NCBI RefSeq assembly: GCF_023856365.1
Contig: NC_064541.1
Coordinates: forward strand, 19,344,214 to 19,408,213
Direction of reading: 5' to 3'
Source: Brienomyrus brachyistius
Taxonomy: Eukaryota > Chordata > Actinopteri > Osteoglossiformes > Mormyridae
Length of the DNA stretch: 64,000 bases
Positions 41,601 to 51,543 of this stretch are shown piece by piece. Within the stretch, counting starts at the first letter, position 1. Every line of letters begins with the position of its first letter. The notes beneath the pieces were generated by a model. That model saw only the letters and a list, made by a program, of their open reading frames with translations, was not told the DNA's origin and did not search any database. Both the position numbers and the translations under genes were made by a program.

Positions 41601-43760
41601 ACTATCCCATACTATCCCATACCATCCTCTTACTATCCCATACTATCCTCTTACTATCCTCTAGCAGGCACTGCTTCACTTTTGGTTCTTAAACAAGAAC
41701 GCAGTGAAAACATCTCCATCCATCCATCCATCCATCCATTTTCCAAACCGCTTATCCTACTGGGTCGCGGGAGGGTCCGGAGCCTATTCCGGAGCCCAGG
41801 GAACAACCCAGGATGGGGGGCAAGCCCATCGCAGGGCACACTCACACACCATTCACTCACACATGCACACCTATGGGCAATTTAGCAACTCCAATTAGCC
41901 TCTGCATGTTTTTGGACTGTGGGGGGAAACCGGAGTACCTGGAGGAAACCCCACGACGACATGGGGAGAACTCGTGTGACCTAGGCGGAGACTCGAACCC
42001 GGGTCCCAGAGGTGTGAGGCGACAGTGCTAACCACTGCACCACCATGCCACCCCCTGAAAACATCTCAATTTACTTTATTATAAGCTGAGCCGCTGTCAG
42101 CATCTTAGGCCCTGTTTACACTTTGATCTAAAATGCGTCTTGGGCGATCAGATCACACAACTGAGACACATCGCTCTTTACACCTGTGTCTATCACGCAT
42201 CTCCCTGGTGTCCAACTGGCCATTTGTGTTTAAATTTAAGTTAAGTTACTGCCTATCTTACTTCCACTAGAAGGTCAACTGGCCCCGTGGCCAGTTACTC
42301 AGTTGTCCTTGTCGAGGATGCATCAGGACACATGAGTATTTACACCAGAAAAGATATGTGGTGAAATGCATCCCTTAGCCAACCCAGCACTGCAAACTGC
42401 ACCTGCCATCTGCACATCTTATTGGAATTATTGATTATATTTACATAGCAACAACCAAATAATTACACCTTAGTCCAAGAGTATCAGTAGCTGCAGTATT
42501 ATTTCTGAACTCATTTAAATGCCTCAATTGCATAACCACCTTTGTGTACCACTGCAATCATTTATAAACAATTCTATTAATTTAGCCATTGGCCATTTTC
42601 AGTTAATTATATACTTCAACTCAGCAGCCTTACAGATGTATGTTTGGGAAGTTTTGCATCCATTTAAAAGCTGCAGAGAGCAAGTTAATAGTTAGCATTC
42701 ATCAAAAGGAGACCGCAGACTGTAGCTGCACTGCAGCCTGATTCTGCGCGTCAGTCACTGCGCTCGAGATGGAGCCGCGCTGCCCAAATGCTCATTGGTA
42801 TCGCGTGGCGTGACGATGACACGCTGTCCTCAGTCCCAATCCAGACAGCGTGGCTGGTGATTCCTTCCACACAATACAGCTGCACTGCCAAAAATGCAAA
42901 TGCAGTTTACAGGAAAAAACTCACTCACAGCTCTCAAAAAACAAGTAAACAGTACCGTCAAAGACAGAGCTGTGCGGGTAATACGATATCATTCATTACC
43001 ACCAAATTCTACAGGAACACTGCTCTCAGAAAGTTCTGCAGGTAGATACATTCAGGTACTAGTTCAGGATAGGTTGGTGTTCCCCAGCTTTACCGCCTGT
43101 GGTGCTGTGGACGGGCTCCCTCACCAGGGTAAGGGGTTGGAAGATGGATGGATGGATGGATGGATGGATGGATGGATGGATGGATGGATGGATGGATGGA
43201 TGGATGGATGGATAAATAACTAAATAAAATAATATTAGTGGTGGTCGTAGTAGTAGTAATATTAATAATAGTAATAAAAACGCTACTTAATTGTTAAGAA
43301 TGTGAATTAATTTATTTAGGTTTATGAGAATGCAAACGCAGGACACACCCAAAAAAGCTCAGTATGTCATTTAGAGGTAGTTACCCAAGCAGAGTGATTA
43401 TCTATTCGATAACCGAAACAATTAAAAGGTCATAGTATAAATCAGTGACTTGTCAGGCGGCGCTATGGGTCGCTAGTTTTGGGCACGCTGAACTCGCTTA
43501 TCGTGTCTTACCTTAATAATACCGCTTTTCAGCAGCGTCCCGGCTTTCCCGTTTTTTCCGCCGAAGGAGCTGTGATCCGCTTCCAGGCGCTTGAACTTCG
43601 GTGCCGCTGAAGATCTCGAAGCCACCGAGTCCGGCAGCTCACACCCCCCGTTAGTGACTGATTCTCCGCGCTGCATCTCCGCCTCATCGCCGGCTGTTGC
43701 CGTCACCGCGCTCGGACTCGCCGCTGATGCCTTTCCACCGGTCTCGCCTATTTCCACCAT
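11406..43760 (-). CDS. plcl2: plcl2, phospholipase C-like 2 (PRIP-2), inactive PLC scaffold; six coding exons
   Basis: Spliced gene read from 43760 down to 11406. Six coding exons (249, 2487, 204, 76, 110 and 207 nt) join in phase into 1110 residues plus stop, close to the roughly 1.1-kb-codon size of vertebrate PLCL2. Domain order is a variable N-terminus, a PP1-docking motif KTVSF (residues 94-98), PH (about 110-225), EF-hand-like (235-385), PLC X box (404-545), an acidic linker, PLC Y box (594-706), C2 (725-850) and a helical tail. Known family role: cytosolic proteins that bind inositol phosphates, PP1/PP2A and GABA-A receptor trafficking partners without hydrolysing PIP2. Seen here: the first catalytic His is kept (H415 in NSSHNTYL) but the second is Thr (T460 in VVFTGHTM). 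I chose PLCL2 over PLCL1 because of [17 protein letters not shown] and the retained Glu in LCLENHCS, where PLCL1 has Gly by recollection. An in-frame TAA lies upstream of the ATG. Confidence 0.96.
12596..12957 (-). mobile_element. tRNA-like-headed SINE copy A, 12-bp TSD, in plcl2 intron 5
   Basis: Full-length copy read on the minus strand. The head has pol III box-like motifs (TGGTGCAGTGG and GGTTCGAGTCT), then a body, ending in GGATG repeats. Perfect duplications GCAGTTGTAACA flank it at 12584-12595 and 12958-12969. It lies 85 bp from the exon 5 donor, in the same direction as plcl2. Confidence 0.85.
13043..13152 (-). CDS. plcl2: plcl2 coding exon 5 (residues 1006-1042)
   Basis: 110-nt exon with acceptor attctttcttgaag|CGATGGAG and donor TTGAAG|GTGAGG. 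After completing the split Ala codon it reads [20 protein letters not shown] followed by [16 protein letters not shown], a near-diagnostic PLCL tail motif. It ends in phase 0 at ILK. A SINE-like insertion lies 85 bp downstream in intron 5 (12596-12957), and a C9 tract lies between them. Confidence 0.94.
14381..14461. repeat. 27-bp unit, three exact copies, plcl2 intron 4
   Basis: TGTATTCCGGCCACAATCCC followed by ATAACAG, repeated three times. Confidence 0.95.
14638..15010 (-). pseudogene. Tc1-like transposase remnant (N-terminal helix-turn-helix)
   Basis: The minus strand reads [19 protein letters not shown] and then [13 protein letters not shown], characteristic of the N-terminal DNA-binding part of a fish Tc1-like transposase. 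Frameshifts separate it from neighbouring frames, and no DDE catalytic part follows. It lies inside plcl2 intron 4 in the same direction. Confidence 0.75.
16694..17078 (+). mobile_element. SINE copy B, 12-bp TSD, in plcl2 intron 4
   Basis: Same family on the plus strand, with a longer GGAT-repeat tail. Perfect duplications ATGTTGAGGGAT at 16682-16693 and 17079-17090. Confidence 0.87.
18617..18664. repeat. 12-bp unit TTTGATGCCCAG, four copies
   Basis: Perfect short tandem array about 240 bp downstream of the exon 4 donor-side region, within plcl2 intron 4. Confidence 0.93.
18900..18975 (-). CDS. plcl2: plcl2 coding exon 4 (residues 981-1005 plus first base of codon 1006)
   Basis: Short 76-nt exon too small to appear as an open frame. 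The acceptor is cctgttttgtag|ATGATACAG and the donor is CCAAAG|GTGAGAG. It encodes [20 protein letters not shown] and five more residues, matching the PLCL2 segment MIQSLKALIENADAVYEKI by recollection. It ends with one base of a split codon (G) that is completed by CG of exon 5 to give Ala. Predicted to be part of the alpha-helical tail. Confidence 0.92.
18976..21193 (-). other. plcl2 intron 3
   Basis: 2218-nt intron from GTAAGC to TTTTGTAG. No further exon recognised; contains an 18-bp G-rich repeat. Confidence 0.9.
20203..20265. repeat. 18-bp G-rich tandem repeat, three copies
   Basis: GGCGGGCAGCTGGTGGGA-type units in plcl2 intron 3. Small and in-frame, giving false frames. Confidence 0.85.
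21194..21397 (-). CDS. plcl2: plcl2 coding exon 3 (residues 913-980)
   Basis: 204-nt exon, phase 0 at both ends, beginning [12 protein letters not shown] after acceptor tctgtctag and ending LATYEA before donor GTAAGC. It is recognised by [18 protein letters not shown], a signature of the helical region after the C2 domain in PLCL2. It includes [19 protein letters not shown], also family-typical. Joining ENLQ of exon 2 to NAIVSF restores the conserved helical start. Confidence 0.94.
21398..23850 (-). other. plcl2 intron 2
   Basis: 2453-nt intron from GTTAGG to TCTGTCTAG. Contains the tRNA-derived SINE head at 22805. Confidence 0.9.
22805..22935 (+). mobile_element. tRNA-derived SINE head (different family), intron 2 of plcl2
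   Basis: GGGGGGCAGCTCAGTGGGTT followed by GGTTCAAATCC gives A-box and B-box-like motifs, and then CCCTTGAGCGAGGCCCTTTA, a phrase common in fish SINEs. It is not a real tRNA gene because the acceptor stem is not closed. Confidence 0.5.
23851..26337 (-). CDS. plcl2: plcl2 coding exon 2 (residues 84-912; PH, EF, X, Y and C2 domains)
   Basis: One giant 2487-nt exon (829 codons, phase 0 at both ends) holds all the folded domains. The acceptor is ctgctttttcag|GATGGC at 26338 and the donor is CAG|GTTAGG at 23851. Visible motifs are [11 protein letters not shown] (PP1 docking), NSSHNTYL (X box, first catalytic His kept), [10 protein letters not shown] (Ca-ligand-like Glu/Asp kept, E445 and D447), VVFTGHTM (second catalytic His replaced by Thr), LCLENHCS (Glu kept), acidic DEDEGAE in the X-Y linker, [13 protein letters not shown] in the Y box and [14 protein letters not shown] in C2. 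Concentration of these domains in one exon matches the known vertebrate PLCL architecture. The open frame continues 22 codons past the donor into the intron before a stop. Confidence 0.97.
26689..27044 (+). mobile_element. SINE copy C, 12-bp TSD, in plcl2 intron 1 near exon 2
   Basis: Same family on the plus strand, 351 bp upstream of the exon 2 acceptor and antisense to plcl2. Duplications GGATTATGTGAC at 26677-26688 and 27045-27056. The GGAT part overlaps the element's own tail pattern, so at least ATTATGTGAC is independent. Confidence 0.85.
28490..28759. mobile_element. MITE with long terminal inverted repeats, plcl2 intron 1
   Basis: The start CTCTCAGAAAGAAGGGTAAA and the complement of the end CTCTGAAAAAAGGGTAAAC mirror each other, continuing as ATTTGT.CCTTTG. 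The middle is also palindromic around TAATGTACCATTAATGG, with repeated GGTACA/TGTACC. Non-coding. Confidence 0.75.
31312..31468. mobile_element. Foldback element, copy 2, in plcl2 intron 1
   Basis: Outer arms GGAAAGTT and AACTTTCC, inner arms CCAGACCAAGATTTTG and CAAAATCTTGAAAAAAGTCTGG. The loop contains AACCAACAACC and GGCTGGTTGGTTG. Confidence 0.8.
34588..34736 (+). repeat. Dispersed repeat shared with 58608-58730
   Basis: GGGGCTACGTCAAGTTAACC, ACTCAGGGCTAA and AGTGATTGGGCCTAATGACG match GGTGCTACGTCAGGTTTGCC, ACTCAGGACTGG and AGTGATCGGACCTAACGACA downstream. Both have a similar order and spacing. The family is unknown. Confidence 0.55.
34861..35294. repeat. 31-bp minisatellite, 14 units, plcl2 intron 1
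   Basis: Units start GGGCTATCACTCTTTACTGT and end GACAGAAGAGC. Variants include ATGGTAACAG in the fourth and sixth units. Confidence 0.97.
38461..39684. repeat. 30-bp minisatellite, about 42 units, plcl2 intron 1
   Basis: Units of 30 bp (CATCACACGG, GGCAACCTAC, AGACACACGG in order) are repeated about 38 times with four 20-bp units that lack the CATCACACGG block (near 38901, 39061, 39121 and 39231). Variants include CATTACACGG, AGACACATGG and GGCGACC. Because 30 is divisible by three and units lack stops, long false frames arise on both strands. Confidence 0.98.
40495..40605 (-). mobile_element. tRNA-derived SINE head, plcl2 intron 1
   Basis: The minus strand reads TGGCTCAGCTGGTTAAG, then GGTTCAAATTCC and GCCTTTGAGTAAAGCCCTGA, the same layout as 22805-22935. 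Confidence 0.5.
41400..41662. repeat. 21-bp and shorter tandem repeat, plcl2 intron 1
   Basis: CCATCCTCTTACTATCCCATA repeats with shortened units (CTCTTACTATC, CCCATACTATC). Directly followed by SINE copy D. Confidence 0.93.
41717..42055 (-). mobile_element. SINE copy D, 12-bp TSD, in plcl2 intron 1
   Basis: Same family, minus orientation, with an internal deletion in the part before the tRNA-like head. Perfect duplications TGAAAACATCTC at 41705-41716 and 42056-42067. It lies just after a 21-bp tandem array. Confidence 0.85.
43144..43213. repeat. (GGAT)n microsatellite
   Basis: About 17 GGAT units at the 3' end of a SINE-like segment near 43040, close upstream of the exon 1 donor. Confidence 0.9.
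43470..43760. promoter_or_regulatory. CpG-rich block over plcl2 exon 1
   Basis: CpG dinucleotides are frequent in this block and again at about 44080-44230 and 44490-44600, whereas the surrounding introns are CpG-poor and AT-rich. That pattern is usual for a housekeeping-type vertebrate promoter. I found no TATA box at a convincing distance upstream of the plcl2 ATG, so the transcription start is not located. Confidence 0.45.
43512..43760 (-). CDS. plcl2: plcl2 coding exon 1 (residues 1-83)
   Basis: First coding exon, starting at the ATG whose complement is at 43758-43760 and ending at the donor AAG|GTAAGA after residues SGIIK. The match to the SSIIK end of the mammalian first exon, followed by DGT at the start of exon 2, identifies it even though the rest is poorly conserved. 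It encodes a low-complexity, Ala/Ser/Gly-rich N-terminus with no recognisable domain. An in-frame stop is found about 50 nt upstream, so this ATG is the furthest one in the open frame. The exon is GC- and CpG-rich compared with the flanks. Confidence 0.9.
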
Positions 43761-44898
43761 ATATAGAAGAAAAAGAAGCCACGGGGCACATTTTAACTTC
43801 CAGATTTATTTTTCCGGTTTCATTTACAGTTCAACTGTTTCCCTACCTATATATACATTTGTTCGAAAAGGTGTTCGGTTTCACTTTTGTGAGATCTGTG
43901 CTAGTTAGAATTCAAGAAGGCAATTCGCTTTATTTTCATAACACTCAACTATCTATTACTTTCGTAATATTTAAACTAACCCTAGTAACTGGAATAAGCA
44001 ATTAAACCAACCCGTTCAAATAGCCAGGAGATATTTCATATAGAGTTGGTAGTAATGTAAGATTGCCATCTTCATTTGCTGTAACTAGCGCGCATTCTTC
44101 TAATTTCTTCGCTCCCAGATCATCTCTCTGCTCAGCCGGACACGCAGAACAATGTCTGAGCTCGACTGCGCCTGATCCCCTCGGTATCCAGGTGTTCCCC
44201 AGCGCAGCCAAGATACGCCCCAGTCACGTTAAAAAGAAATAATAAAACAAAAAGTCCATAAAGTACAGTTCTGCGACAAACTGATCACTCCCGATGACGA
44301 ATTAATCACCGTTACAATCTTCCCTACAACAACCTGTCCGTAACAATAAAATGCTCAGTTGCTTACTTCACGTACAGTAGATGTTCATCCAGTAGGCAAA
44401 GGTGAAGATCACATGCGATGGACGTGGTCGAGCCACTAGCTACAAGCATGCTGTAATAAGGCCGAATATAATCATTCATGCAGCCTAATACACGCAGCGC
44501 GATGCCGTTTGTGGGGACCAGAGCTCCGATGCCTCCTGCCAGCAGGATTGTAATGAATCGCCTCCGGGGGGCGTCCTAAGCGCGGCCCGACTGCTTGACA
44601 GCACAAGCACCATCCAAGAACCCGACACCATTCATCAATGAAACGCCTCGCTTAAAAATTAATGCTTGTGTATTTACTTATTAGCTAATTGCAGCGATAA
44701 TATTTGAGTGGTAGGTGTCGTATAACTGCTTTTGTAGCCCCCAGAAATGTATGTAAACTCATACAGTTATGGCTTGTCTGATTTCTGATGGTCTTTTCAG
44801 ACAACATATCAAAATAATTGAATTTTGATATGCTGATGTACATGGGTGAATTTGGTTTGTATGTTTATTAAGAATGTTCAGTTACTTATTTTTTTAAT

Positions 44899-44955
44899 AA
44901 TAATAATAATAATTGATACTTTATTGATCCCCGTAGGGAAATTGTCTTTACTCCT
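44899..44955 (+). repeat. Retroposon tail TTTATTGATCCC...GGGAAATT
   Basis: Same phrase occurs at 49990-50015 and, altered, at 47527-47572. I recognise it as a common fish LINE 3' end, the family not certain. Confidence 0.5.
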
Positions 44956-45234
44956 CCCACAACTTGCTCTTTTTTCATAGAGTAAGTTGTCTGCGAAGGG
45001 CAGCCACCCGTAGCGGCGCCCAGGCCTCGCTCAAGGACCCACAGGCTATTATTCACAATTAGCAATTAAATACCATGCTTGTGTTTGCAGTAATACTGTT
45101 TATGTTTAATTACTGAATCTTGTGGTTCTTACTGATATGGTGAAAAAAAAATCGTATGCTTTCATTATTTTAATTTTTTAAACGTAACTCGGCAGTTCAA
45201 AAAAACCTATATTGATTGCGTAGCTTGTTACGGA

Positions 45235-45640
45235 CTGGAATGATGACGCGAGGACACCCAATGCCAGCTTACTCTTTTTAGAACTTAAACAGATAAGACA
45301 ACAAAACAAATGGACCTCAAGAGGTTAAAGGAAAGACAGGTAGGCTACATGAAGAACAACATGGACTGGATCTACAAGAGGCAAACTAAAAAAACAGCTA
45401 TAAGCAATTATAACAAGACTATTCACATTAGAGATCAACCAGGGCACAAATCAGGGGCCGACGCATAGGCACAAGTGTAACAAGGAACAGGTGTGAGCCC
45501 TTACAATCAAACGGAAACTAAAGACTAGGGGCAAAAAGAAGCAGGTGGGGGTCAATTTACAAATCATAAAACTCAAACTCTAGGCAAGGGATGACCAGCG
45601 ACACCTGCTGGCCAGCAGCAGGAACAAACACTAAAGACAA
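45235..45640. repeat. Second AC-rich block, related to 3040-3665
   Basis: See above. It is followed by a G/C-rich, imperfect tandem area (45690-45870) with GACACGG/GACATGG phrases. Confidence 0.35.
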
Positions 45641-47519
45641 AGCAAGAAAGAAGTCAGGTACTGTGGGTGTCAAGGCAACAGCAGAGAATCATGCGACACG
45701 GCCTCCCTGGGGCCGGACATTGGTGACACGGGCTCCTCTGGACATGGTGTGGGAGACATGGGCTGAGCAGCCTCCTTGGGGCTGAATGGACGAAATGTCC
45801 CTCTCTGGGCCAGGAACATGGGACACGAGCGAAGCAGCCCTCTCTGGGACACGGACTCTGAAGGTACAGGCTCTGGAGGCGCTACAGAGGTGAAGTCAGG
45901 GTGGGCAGCCCCCCCTGGAGCAGGAGCCTGGCTTTCTGGAAATACGGCGGCCTCCCCCAGGCAAGCAGAGCACTGTTGCCTCAGACCTCTGGTACTTGGA
46001 TTCCAGTCACTCACTGAAAAGCCCATATCATGTTCCTCCCATGTTAGATGTATGTCTTAATCTTGCTGCTTGCCTTATATTAAATTCTTCCTTGATGTCT
46101 GGACAGCCCAGCACGTTATGTAATAGTTTTTTTCCAGGTGCAGTAGATTTCTTTCGTTTTATCCAACATGTGTGGGCTTGCTAATTGTTTTTGTGATAAC
46201 CCACTTTTTTGCCAATATACCCTAAAATCAATTTTTGTGAAGTTGAGTACTGCAAAGCCTGCAGCTCAGGTTTGTGGCTCTTCCAAAGTCCTTGGCCTCA
46301 GAATGGTATTGCTCACCTACTTTTTTCTTGTCTTGTGTCTTTATTCTTTTCTTTCTGCCGTGGTATAGTGGGCGGGGCTAATGTTGGCCAAACTTCGGTG
46401 GTGCAACTGTGAGAACACGGCTTCACCAGATCTCAACCTGCCAGCACGTGACAGAGTGATTTTTAATCTTAATGGAGTTTTATGGCAGGTTTTGTAAATG
46501 TATTATGTAAATGATAGAATGATAGGCTGCTGATAAGATTAAAGCTTCATATCATCAGGCATGTTTTTTATTAGCTTTATTAAATTGCATTTAGCGGTAG
46601 AACATTGCAGATAAGTAACCAGCAACACTGGGTTAGGTCTCTCTGGTAGGTATTACAAGATGAGGGCGTTTTTTTTTTACAAAGACATAATTAATTTTTA
46701 TGTTCTACCATGTGACCCAAGCAGAGAAGGATCTAAAGGGCAGCTATGCTCCCCCCCCTCCCCCAGTAAGTACATGGCCACCTCAAAATTTCATTTTCTA
46801 AGTCGAACTGTGGAAGAGACACATTGGGCCGTGACCAACCCCATAGATACAACTGGTCCCTGGTGGCCATTCCCAAACGTTTCTGCGGGTCCCAGTGGAC
46901 CTGAGACAGGGGTTTGAAATCTGCAAACAAATTATAGGCAACCACAGGAAGTGGTGAGTGACTCTTACAGTTCTATGCGCTCTCAGCAATTTCAGCAGCA
47001 TGCTGGAATTTAGGGGATAGCCAGCATTGAGGAACAGGGACAGCGCTCTGAGTGCCGCATGAAGTACCTGGAGCAGTGTTTGGGGGGAGGTGGCCAAGAG
47101 AAACGAAATATTTATGTCAGACATAAGCAGAATTGTAAGGCTCAGTTCAGAACCCAGCTCCTGCCCCCCGCCCCCTTTGGTGGCCTCTTTCACCTCAGTG
47201 CTGACACCTGCTGCTCTGCCTCTCTGCTGTAAAACCGACCTCACCCACATGCAATCACTGAAGCATGTTCTATCCCTCCGTTCTATCCCCAAAGTCTGTA
47301 TCTCCTATCATGTGCTTATGTATGCTGGTGTTCCCCGATTCCCTGCCCAGTCAGCGTGTTTCCTGACCTCTCTCTCCCTCACCATGTGTGTGTCTCCTCT
47401 TATGGACCCTGACTCGTACCCCCCGACTACATTCCCTGTCTCTCATCTCTATAGCCTGCCCCGTGTCTGGATCCCTGTTCCCTATGGTTCATGGAAAGAA
47501 GATGACTTTCTTTAGATGG

Positions 47520-47576
47520 ATAGAGATAGATAGAACTTTATTAATCCCTCGGGAAGGTTCCTCTGGGAAATTCTAG
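47520..47576 (+). repeat. Retroposon tail related copy, third
   Basis: GATAGATAGAACTTTATTAA, then TCCCTCGGGAAGG and GGGAAATTCT, resembling the copies at 44899 and 49980. Confidence 0.45.
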
Positions 47577-49979
47577 TTTAGATGTCTTCCGCAGCTCAGA
47601 TTCGTCTCTTTTAATGGAATTAGGGTAGATAATGATACGTTGCTGTATTACTTTCAACTCATTGTAACGGCTGAATATCGCAAGAGGGACATCTGATGGC
47701 TAAAAGATATTCCTGCAGGCTGTAACTGAGAACGTGTTGGGAAATAAATGTACTGCGGTCTAACTAATAAATCAGACAAAAAGCACATTTATTATCTCAC
47801 ATCAACCGGAATATGATCTATGAGATCTGAGATCCAACCCCAACCCACCTCCCCATGGATAATCTTTTCACCTCTTTATATTATGATGCTATTTCCTTGA
47901 TCTAGTTGTGCTTGGAGAGGCTTTTTCCACAGAGGTTCTGCAGTGTCTACCAAGCTGGTTCTAAGCAGATTCTGCCTAAAAGGCATTTAATAAAACTCCT
48001 GTCGCAGGAAGTCTCTGTTTGCGGCTCCCTGTCTGACCCCCCCCCCCCCCCCCCCCCGAACACCCTGAATAAGGCATGTGGTCACAGAAAATTGCTGGCT
48101 ACAAGAAACAGCCCCCACCTCTTCCTTACACAACCACATGGGGTGATAACAATCGGGGCTGTTTATCACAGTCAGCACTAACTGGTGTCCACATCGGCAC
48201 CAAAGTGCATTTTATTTATTGGGGGGTGCAATTTTTTTTTGCAGCCCCTGGCGTTTTGTAGTTTGTGATTGAATTTGGCCCTCAGGAAAAACGAATTGGG
48301 GACCCCTGGTTTATCAAATGCTGCAATTTCATGAACATGTGATTCACTATGTGCCACTCCCACAGTAATAAACTGGCTAATGACTGGATGACACAGTAAA
48401 ATTAAAATGTATATTAATTCTGAGCCACGTGCGTTTAAATAAGTGTTGGTCATTAGGTCCTTTTTAAGGTAGGGAACTAAAATAGACCCAGTGAAATTCC
48501 TTGTGAGTCAGGCATTGCAACAGTGAGTTATGTCATTATCTGATAAGTTATCTAGTTCTTATGTAAAAGACGGAGGTGCAGCACCTGCTCGTAAATTCTG
48601 CTTGTCATGCGGCCTGGCTTCTTAATTGTAAATTTCCAGAAACAACAACAATAGCAATAATTTCAAGAGTTATAAAGTCTTTATTTAAACCATCTTATGT
48701 CTCTCCACTTTAGATCTTTGCATTTGGCAGAAGGAGTTTGTGTTATTAATGGCTGTTTCAGTCACAAGTAAATGATGCTTCAGATGGATATGCGATTCTG
48801 TGACGATGACAGAATTATTTACTAATACACCTGAGGAATGAGCAGTTTACTAATTTGTTTCACGTTACCATCCACGTCTCTTTAGTGCACATCCGAGCAG
48901 TATAAAATGAGCTCTACAATCACCTTGGCAAAATGATATTTTCTCAGGTTTGGTGAATTATTGAAAAATAACACTGAGTATTTCAATGATCCTGAAACAG
49001 ACTTGGGATTTCTTTCCTGGTTTTTGATGGGATACAGAATCTGGAAGCCCCATAAACAGAACATTACAACTGTGGGAATATGGCTAAAATGCAAGCAGAC
49101 ATCACTGGTTACTAAAATCTTACATGAATCATTGATTGCTGAAATACTGTAAATGGGACCGACATGCTACATTAGTATTTTTGGTAGCAGTTCACTTGAC
49201 GGGGCACAAGTACTTAGTAATAACTGAGTTACTACTGATCTACAAATTATGAACAAATATAGGCACTACTTGAGAAAAGATGTCATGATTCAGTAATGAT
49301 GAACAAACATGAGATCAGTACTTCATGTGTTATTCATTACTTGTCCTTCTAGTAATTCCTTCAGTAGTTCCTGCTGTTCACAAAGGTTTACATAGTTAAC
49401 AGATATAGTAATAAATATAGTAACAACTTGAGATAAAACATGCATCACGATTCGTTAATCATGAATTGACATCAGATCAGTATTTAACTAAGACTTAGTT
49501 TGTGGTTAATTAATACATACGTTATAGGATAATTCCATATTATTTGTGCCTTGTCAAGTGAAGTGTTATTGTATTTTATAAGTAACTATGTTAGACTCTT
49601 GGATATTAAGCAGGATACGTTTTTGCTGTGGTGTTTAATGTTTTGGAAAGATCTTCTATTCTCTGAGGCACAAGGCCTTCGCTGTCAATTTAAGTCAAAA
49701 TAACTGGCTTAAGCTTTGGAAACAGGGCAACAGTGGACAGTATGAAAACCAGAGGTGATGCTACACTGTCATCCATTCAGCTACCAAACGGACGGCGATG
49801 TGTGAGCAACTTTCAACCCGTTTCGCTTCCTCCACACCACAATTTTCCAAATAAATGACCAAAGGCCATTAAAAGACCATGTGGTGGCTACAGGAAGCGA
49901 GGCACAGTTGTGGAACATCAACCTCAGTAAACGATAACAATTAGCCTTTATTGCTTTTCTAATAAAGAGAGAAAAAGAT

Positions 49980-50080
49980 TAAGATGTTCTTTATTGATCC
50001 CAGAGGGAAATTCTGGTGCATACAGCAGTAAGAACGTGGTACAGAGCTGAACATACATACAGTGCAGTGAAAAACACACA
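49980..50080 (+). repeat. Retroposon tail TTTATTGATCCC...GGGAAATT, second copy
   Basis: GTTCTTTATTGATCCCAGAG followed by GGAAATTCTGG and AGTGCAGTG-rich downstream sequence. Confidence 0.5.
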
Positions 50081-50283
50081 AAGTTAGGAGACAGTGCACA
50101 TAGTGCAAACATGTAGTGCAATCCAAATTAGGGAACACAGTACATAAATAAACTGTCCTGGAAGAGCAGAGTATTGTAATACTGCATGAATAAATATAAG
50201 AGATATAGATGCATAAACTTTAAAGGCTGTATAACAGCTATTACTGCATTGCCGGTAACAGAATAAGATCTTTAAGATCTGTC

Positions 50284-50400
50284 ATCAGGGACCCAGATGT
50301 TCCATGTTTTTGCTCCCTCCGGCTCATGGGGAATTGGAAGCAAAAACATGGACCGTCTTGGGATCCTCGAGAACCAGTTTGAGGAACACTGGTCTAAAGA
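50284..50400. mobile_element. Degenerate copy related to the hAT-type MITE
   Basis: Contains inverted arms CCATGTTTTTGCTCCCTCC and GAAGCAAAAACATGG and an end-like GAGGAACACTG, resembling the element at 53428. One end is eroded and I see no clear duplication. Confidence 0.5.
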
Positions 50401-51236
50401 ACACCTTATTCCATTAGCATTCGAAAACACTGCTTCAGGAAACTGTGTGGAGACAAACTGTTGGTTAAACAGTTAAGCAGGAAAGGGTCTAGCATGTTTT
50501 TCTTCAGCCAATAATAACATACATACATTCCACAGGACTTATGATACATTTACACTGGGATGGCATGAACTGTACCCTGCTCAGTACATTTGGTACCAAG
50601 AACGTCTTTCCATCAACATGCTGATAAGGCCTGGGGTTGGGTAGACGAGTAAATTTCCCACCTGATGTCCGTGTCAAGGATTCAGCTTTGGGTGCATTTA
50701 ACGATCAAACATTTATCTTTCAGAACAAAGTGAAAACGCTGAAACTCCAACAAAGCTAAAAGAAGCCGTGCCCCCCACCCCCTCCCAAGATGATACTCGC
50801 TCCAGTTTATTTAACCCTTCCTTGAGTATTCAGAGGGGCCCCGCCCAGATGATTCATCGCTCAGGAAGTGATTGATTACCCGCTATTGATGTCTCATTGA
50901 TGGTCCTGCCTTCCATCACCATAACGTCACATGGCGTTTTGCACTCTATGTCAGTATGAAGTGGTGCTTGTGTGCTTTCATTGTGTGTGTTGAAGTGCGT
51001 AACCCAAGAATGTAAAGCTCTGCTTTGCAAGGGTCAGTATCCTGCACACAGCCGCGAGAAGCCACCCTGAGAAGAGGAGGTCCTCAGTAAAGCTGTGTAC
51101 AGTATGTATGCATGTGCACTGAACTTCACCACCTCCAGAATGTCTCAACCAGTAGCTTTTCCTGCTTTCCTAACTGCATTGTGCACCATGAAAATTTCTG
51201 TGAATCTCGATTTTTAAAATGATTTAGTTTGGTTGC

Positions 51237-51543
51237 TTCGAGTCTCCGCCTGGGTCACATGTGTGTGGAGTTTGCATGTTCTCCCCATGTCGTCGTGGGA
51301 TTTCCTCCAGGTACTCCGGTTTCCCCCCACAGTCCAAAAACCTGCTGAGGCTAATTGGACTTGCTAAATTGCCTGTAGGGGTGCACGTGTGAGTGAATGG
51401 TGTGTGAGTGTGCCCTGTGACGGGCTGCCCCCCCCCCATCCTGGCTTGTTCATCCTGGGTTGTTCGTGCCCATAGCTTCCAGGATAGGCTCCGGACCCCC
51501 CGTGACCCAGAAGGATGAGCGGTTTGAAAAATGGATAGATGGA
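51237..51543 (+). mobile_element. 5'-truncated SINE copy E with intact 12-bp TSD
   Basis: The same family but starting at the B-box-like TTCGAGTCTCC, so the first ~55 bp are absent. Duplications TAGTTTGGTTGC at 51225-51236 and 51544-51555 are perfect, so the element was truncated at insertion, not eroded later. Confidence 0.85.

Larger units (their letters stand above)
26338..43511 (-). other. plcl2 intron 1 (17.2 kb)
   Basis: Longest intron, GTAAGA at 43511 to CTTTTTCAG at 26338. No further exon recognised. It carries two SINE copies (C, D), one tRNA-derived head, a MITE, a foldback copy, three tandem arrays including the 1.2-kb minisatellite, and a G18 run at 32879-32896. Such a large first intron is where regulatory elements are often found, but none can be pinpointed here. 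Confidence 0.88.

Noticed and set aside
11406..43760. Assignment as plcl1
   Set aside because: Residues [24 protein letters not shown] and LENHCS fit plcl2, and plcl1 differs at these sites.
45670..46026. 118-codon Pro/Ser-rich minus-strand frame
   Set aside because: Located in an imperfect G/C-rich tandem area next to a probable transposon block, with no splice structure or domain.
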